A DNA stretch of 64,000 nt from Nephrocerus scutellatus (lineage: Eukaryota; Arthropoda; Insecta; Diptera; Pipunculidae). Below the pieces are notes generated by a model. That model saw only the letters and a program-made list of their open reading frames with translations, did not search any database and had not been told where the DNA came from. This document shows, one piece after another, positions 58,931 through 64,000 of this stretch; within the stretch, counting starts at the first letter, position 1, and each line of letters starts with the position of its first letter. The stretch is taken from positions 10,091,001 through 10,155,000 of the forward strand of contig OX352764.1 of assembly GCA_947095585.1 (NCBI GenBank), written 5' to 3'. The position numbers and the translations under genes are program-made.

Positions 58931-61900
58931 TTGTATGTTTTACAGTTTCGCCAAAATTTGAATACTTTAAAGTAAAATGATCTTTGGATCAAATTTAGGT
59001 ACCTAATGTATACTTGTGTGTGTGTGGTGGGCTTTGAACTCAGCCTCCAGGCTTACCACCGCAACCAACGCAACCACCGCATCACCAACGGTCATACAAA
59101 CAACCAAAACGCAGAAAACATCTGGTTAGCTAATTGTGTCCTTAACAGCTCGCTCACGCTACATACTCAGTAGTCATAACAATCACTCGGTTCCAAGAAA
59201 ATTGCCAAACACAACCGGAATGAATGAATTTGTGCCAACGGATCGATTTGAAAATACCATTTCGCTGAATATTCTGAATGAAAAATATGCGATCGTTATC
59301 GTGTGAATTGTCACAAGCGCATGTAACGATGAAAACGAGAAGGCTTAGAGGCGATAAGTATGCTTACAAAATATACCCTCTATATAGACATGGACAAGGT
59401 GCGTCCTGCGATGGTAAACTAAACCAAACAAATTGCCCAAATGTGCGAAGCTAATCGACGAGTCGTGATCACCACCCATTTTTTCTGTTTCTTAGTCTCC
59501 CATACCTTTGACTGTTCGAATATTATACTGGGTGACTCTCTCATGGCTATATGGCTATAGTTGCGTCTTTCTGTCTGCGAGTTGCGTTGCGCTGGCCACC
59601 TTCAATACCACCTTCGCTTGATATTTTTTTCCATAAACCGATTCGCGATTCGCAATCGCGCGATAATTATTAATACGAACCTAAATCATTACATTATTAG
59701 CCAACTGTCAAATACACAGCGGGATGGCTCCTTGCACGTTCGACCCAACCCATTGCACACACATACAACTCCACAATTACACAATGGTTTATGACCAGAC
59801 GTCATTATACTCAGCTAGAAGTGTTTTTGACCACCCTGTGGTGGGGGAGGGGGGCTCAATCTGTGAGCGAGAAATAGAGTCACCACCGAGACGACGCACG
59901 GCATCGTGTGCTGGAATCACTGCTGTCATTTCAGGCCAATAAAAGTGTCGCCTGATGCTGCGCACTGTGCGCACATGACATGTGATGCAGGCGGATGATG
60001 TCGCTGGATTCAACGCGACCTACCTGCGTTGCGTGCGCATGCGCATGTTGTTGCCACCATCGTGGCACTTGGCACTTGGCACCGAGCGTGCGTGTTCGAT
60101 GATCACTTCAATGCGATACATTCGCTGGGTTAAATGTGGCACGATCTCGGAGCGGGCTCAATCGGCCACGCTGTACGGGTATATGGTGGAGCGACCGTTC
60201 AACACGATCGCGCCATTCGCCTGCTCAGCCAATATTTGCTGAATTATTGCTGAAATTTCCGATGATTTATTCCTCTCCGCTGCGGACAATGTCAGGCTAC
60301 GACAGAGTCTGGGCCCCCGCGTGCACGCTATATTATGTGTTCTCCGTTTCGCGCCAGCCACGCAAACAAATTGAAAGAACAACAAATCGTTTGGGTCATC
60401 CACTGATGGCGCTGACCGTACGCAGTATGCCATGCGACGATGACGGCCAAAGGTGTGGTTTGTTGTGACTGACTTAAGCGACGAAGACTTTGTGGAATTG
60501 GAATGACCTGTTTGTGCCACTTTTGCTATGGATTTTGTACTTGTGGACACATCACACAGCACAGAACAGACAGACGCAGACGCTCGCGCGCAATTTCCAG
60601 ACGGAAACCTTTGCGTGTTAACGAAGGAAATGGCCGCAATGACCAAGACAACTAATCGGAGTGAGTGCCACGGGGCCAATTGGTGTGTGTTTGTGCAGAC
60701 AGATTCGTGAATTTCCCGCCACCCAAGCTTGCGGAGCAGTGCTGACGATCGATCACCAGTTGCGTTGGACTGCGCAGCAGGAAGTGAGATTTAAATTTTA
60801 GAAAAGGTTTAGTAGGACTTTTTTTTGTAAATTTCTGCCTTTTCGAACTTCCTTCGAAAATTCGGTGAAAAAAGATCTCAGTTACTTGTTAAGAGCACAG
60901 TTAGGTATTCGACAGAATCTTTTACATGACCATCAACAGCATCAATCATAGTAATCATTAACATTCCATTCGTCTATATCGCTATCGTCCAGCCACGCCA
61001 CTCTCTGAGCTCTGAGTACAATAAATCAATAAAAGTTTTTAAAGATCTGCTTCTGCAGCCTTAAACGCTCCACAGAAGATTTCTTCTTGTATTTTCTCGT
61101 ACACTTTATGAGTTCTTGTTGTTGGTTGCCACAGAGTGGGAGATGACAACTTTATGACACAGCAGTCTGTGACGCATTGTGCGATTCCAAGTAAGGCGAA
61201 TAGAAAAGCGTCGGACAGAAAACCTAGCTCAACTTCTAGGTGGCTGACGCCAAAAATCAACAAGTCTTAGAAGACTTTTAAATGGAAATTCTTCCGGGTA
61301 ATTAAGTTGCGTCTTCAAGTTCACATTTAAGGTATCGTTATTTCCCATTGCGCTCGCTCGCCATACGACCATCAGAGAGCTGTTCTTGCTCTATCTACTA
61401 CTTGCGGGGGAAAAATGATAAATTAGGAGCGGTGATTATTTATTGGCTTATTCACGAGCCCCGCTTGCAGCTTGTAAAAACGATATATTGCTCCACTGCT
61501 CCGTGTTGAGGCGAGCTGAATGCATTTACATCTGAATGGGCAGCGGCGTTAGGTAACTTTTCTTGTTTGTTTAAGATTTCCAACGTATATGGACAGAGCG
61601 CAACAAGGGAGGCCACTATAGACCTGCAATAGTCAAAGGTAATCTATCTAGGAACATGTTGTTGGTTAGTGTTTTTGCTGGGTGGCGTGAGAAGTGAGGA
61701 GCGAAGTTGCTATTCCCCGACTGGTGTTCCCGTCTAGCGTGCTTCGCTTCGTACTCCGACCACCTCTTCGTTGGTATGCATCTTTGTGTTCCATGTGGTT
61801 CGATGAGTGACTGAGTTTACTTTGGTTTTTATTTCTGGGATTCTCTTTTTTCTCTAGTTCCTTTGCATTTCCGTTCAATTAACATGACAGCTATTAATTG

Positions 61901-62267
61901 GAACATGAGTTGTGTCCGATGTGTGTGTGCCGAGAGTTGTTGTCGATTTTTTGTTACTGTTGTTTCAGGAATCCTTCGAAAATGATCATTATAGGCCAGT
62001 GTTGGTTATTGTGGGCGCGGTCGATCACTTGATCCAAATGGTGAGTGCTGATTGTACAGTTTAGTCAAACATTTTTCTAATCAATAGCTTTCTACTGAGT
62101 GAGGAAGTGATGTCAAACTTATGGATAGTAATGTTCCATTTACTACAAATTTATACCTTGCCAATAACTCCTAAGTTAACGTTGCAGGAGTTCGTATTCT
62201 AAGAGCCTAAGTAAGTCAAATAAAGCTTTTATTAAAAAAATTAGTTTTTTCAAAGTTTATACTAATA
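58931..62267. other. Mostly unassigned; GC-richer part 59.8-60.8 kb
   Basis: No transposon motif. From about 59840 to 60780 the composition is visibly more GC-rich and CpG-bearing than elsewhere in the window. It holds overlapping frames, the longest being 173 codons on the minus strand (60679-60158). That frame starts with a hydrophobic, signal-like stretch (MAPWHSLRLVVLVIAAISF), but frames on the other strand overlap it and no domain is recognised. A host exon or promoter is possible but unproven. Confidence 0.4.
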
Positions 62268-63525
62268 CTAGATATTCCCCGGGCGCTTTAGACCCGCAAA
62301 CAAGCATCCCCGCCTTACCCTTACTACCACGAAATGGGTGTACTATTGCCTTAACCTTTCCCCACTTGCCAATAAAGTGCTTTGAAAAATTCATAAAAAT
62401 CGGTTTGCAAATGTGACTGATATTAAAATTTTACATTTCTACACACCTGGGAAGGAGATGGGTGAAAAGGGCTTACTACAGTCTAACCCTATAACCTTCC
62501 TCCACCTGACAATAATATAAATTGAAGATTTTATAAAAATCGGTTCGCAAATGGGAGTTCCATTAAATAACAACCTCACATTCATTTTAGATTTGCCTTG
62601 ATGCGCTTCGCTGCCACATAAATATATAAATTTATAGCTCTTTCGATATACAGGATAGAGTTAAGATTTATTTCTCGTGATTTTGGTTTGACGTTCTATT
62701 TGTAAGCTTTACCCGGGGACGGTTTGATTTGCCTTTTTTTTTGTAACCGACATTGTAACTTTGCTATCCGTCGGCAATCGACGAGTAAGGTTTCGTTTAC
62801 TCAACAAGAAGGCAAAGAGAGAGCAAGCAGACTAATTTCCCAGTTTTTGGTTCTTGTCAAATTTGGTTGCGGTATGGCGTTGTATTTGCAAAGAGTTCAT
62901 CATGAAAACCCTAATATTTTGACAGTTTACCTGTGAATATGGTTTCGGGCATGGATTGAGCTAATCGAAAGAGGCATTAATCAATGTTTATTGTACATTT
63001 TTTTTTTCATATTTTTGCGTTTAGATAAACCTTAAGGAGCACTAATCGAACATATGGTTTGAATATGGCTACAATATTTCTAGTGCTTTAGTCGTGATGT
63101 GGTAACAAATATATCCACCACCAGACATTTTCCACATTTTCATACTCCAGCGCCACATACCAGGTCCAAAAAAACATTAACTTATCGCAGCTGCAAACAA
63201 ATATTGAATATGGCTTCAATATGTCCAGTTATTTATGCGTGATGACGTCTTTTAAGCGTGACAACATCTCAAGTCCAGCGTCACCTACCTGACTCAACAA
63301 AAATAGATAAACTTATCGGAGCATCAAACGAACATATGATGTGAATATGGCTTCTATACGTCCAGTGGTTTATTTATATTTTTGTGCGCCACCTTTTGAA
63401 TCATATTCCCACTATGTGGTTTGCCGAGATTTTGTTAAGACGCACATTCTGTGAAAATTTCAACTCAATCGGCGGTCTAGTTTTTGAGTTGAGTTGCAAA
63501 ATAACAAACATTAATTTATATATAC
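62268..63525 (-). mobile_element. Helitron-like element with unusual interior
   Basis: The left end CTAG (62268-62271) and CCCCGGGCGC...GACCCGCA... up to TTGCCTTAACC are the reverse complement of the right ends of 27164-27678 and 43392-43960. The right end (63400-63525) is the reverse complement of their internal CTTTCACAGAATATGCGTC...ATCTCGG region. Between these, about 1 kb differs. Part of it resembles 29020-29379 and part carries three diverged ~140-bp units (AACATATG-TTGAATATGGCT near 63050, 63200 and 63330). Confidence 0.5.
63030..63385 (-). repeat. Three diverged ~140-bp repeat units
   Basis: A block with GAATATGGCTWCWATA followed by CCAGTGxTTTA and a GCGCCAC word occurs about three times with 130-150 bp spacing. 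Sequence identity is moderate. Confidence 0.55.
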
Positions 63526-63750
63526 AGGGTGTATCCTTTAAGGTGGAAAATACTTAAAAGGGTCATTCCTTCTGGCGTTCAAGAGTTACAGGGTGTAAAG
63601 GGATGTAAAGTCAAAATAACATCTCTTCGCATTAAAGCGCTACGTACACCGCATGGAGTGAATATATACCCCCCAACCTTACGATTTTTTCACGAAATTA
63701 ACCAAGGAATCACTCCTTTAAGTATGAGCCACCTTAACGGATATATAATT
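63521..63750. mobile_element. Short inverted-repeat (MITE-like) element
   Basis: GTATCCTTTAAGGTGG at 63531-63546 is matched by the reverse complement of CCACCTTAACGGAT (63729-63742). The ends are ACAGGGTGT-like on the left and ATATATAA on the right. The 200-bp interior has no domain; a 76-codon frame inside it is not credible. Confidence 0.45.
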
Positions 63751-64000
63751 CGTGCATAAAATTTGGGAAATGATTCTTGGGTATATTCTAAGAAAAAAAT
63801 CGTTCTACAGTAAGAGTCTATCTGAAATGTTGACAGCATTTATCGGGGATTTAAGAAAAAGCTTACTTTAGTCTACCCTTACCCATGTTAACGGAAAATG
63901 CTCTGTAAATACTAATGGCAGAAACTTTTTTTATGACTTTGTTTTTACAAAAAAAAACCAGTCTTTGTAACTGAGTTTAAAAAAAGTTGATATCTTATTT

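Noticed and set aside
60158..60679. 173-codon minus frame with a signal-like N-terminus
   Set aside because: Overlaps frames on the other strand in GC-rich sequence, where long frames arise by chance; no domain recognised. Kept only as a finding.

Overview
This window looks like gene-poor, transposon-dense nuclear DNA from an insect, most likely a fly. It is AT-rich, has no prokaryotic gene structure, and carries families typical of insect genomes: Copia, Jockey-, R1/LOA- and RTE-type non-LTR retrotransposons, Tc1/mariner elements, Helitron-like pieces and a tRNA-derived SINE. The species cannot be fixed from the sequence. I found no host gene that I can support. The non-transposon stretches read as intergenic or intronic DNA. 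Only one long intact reading frame exists in 64 kb.

The centrepiece is a complete Ty1/copia retrotransposon at 48319-52929. It has 186-bp LTRs that read as identical, a copia-type half-tRNA primer site, one uninterrupted 1342-codon Gag-Pol with all catalytic motifs, a polypurine tract and a perfect 5-bp target duplication (agctc). It looks recently inserted and possibly still mobile. It split an older non-LTR fragment whose halves lie at 48228-48318 and 52930-53090.

Nearly everything else recognisable is fossil. One abundant non-LTR family (RT motif GLRQGDGLAC / LAYADD, C-terminal GRLRWA-H-ARM, short ATG-repeat tail) supplies fragments at 1.15-2.26, 12.4-14.1, 16.7-17.35, 24.4-25.5, 48.2 and 52.9 kb. 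RTE-like EN/RT relics lie at 4.4-6.7 and 8.8-10.2 kb. R1/LOA-like copies with RNase H lie at 19.0-19.9, 28.7-28.9, 32.3-33.4, 37.7-40.3 and 56.6-58.9 kb. Jockey-like pieces lie at 4.9-5.3, 33.4-35.4, 46.8-48.2 and 56.1-56.4 kb. DNA transposons are a nearly complete mariner at 29382-30688, with TIRs but a disrupted transposase, and a more decayed one at 46.0-46.7 kb. Helitron-like elements lie at 27.2, 29.0, 43.4 and 62.3 kb. Three SINE copies are at 14.1, 31.0 and 56.9 kb.

Local sequence amplification is the second theme. A 172-bp unit carrying part of a reverse transcriptase is repeated about 3.7 times (34062-34700). Other arrays are a 40-bp minisatellite (22190-22800), a 112-bp duplication packed with hairpins (19935-20158), a 123-bp in-frame duplication in an RT relic (32722-32967), a 177-bp duplication at 14.4 kb and a G-rich minisatellite at 42.8-43.1 kb. 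I found no evidence of a CRISPR array, operon or new defence system.
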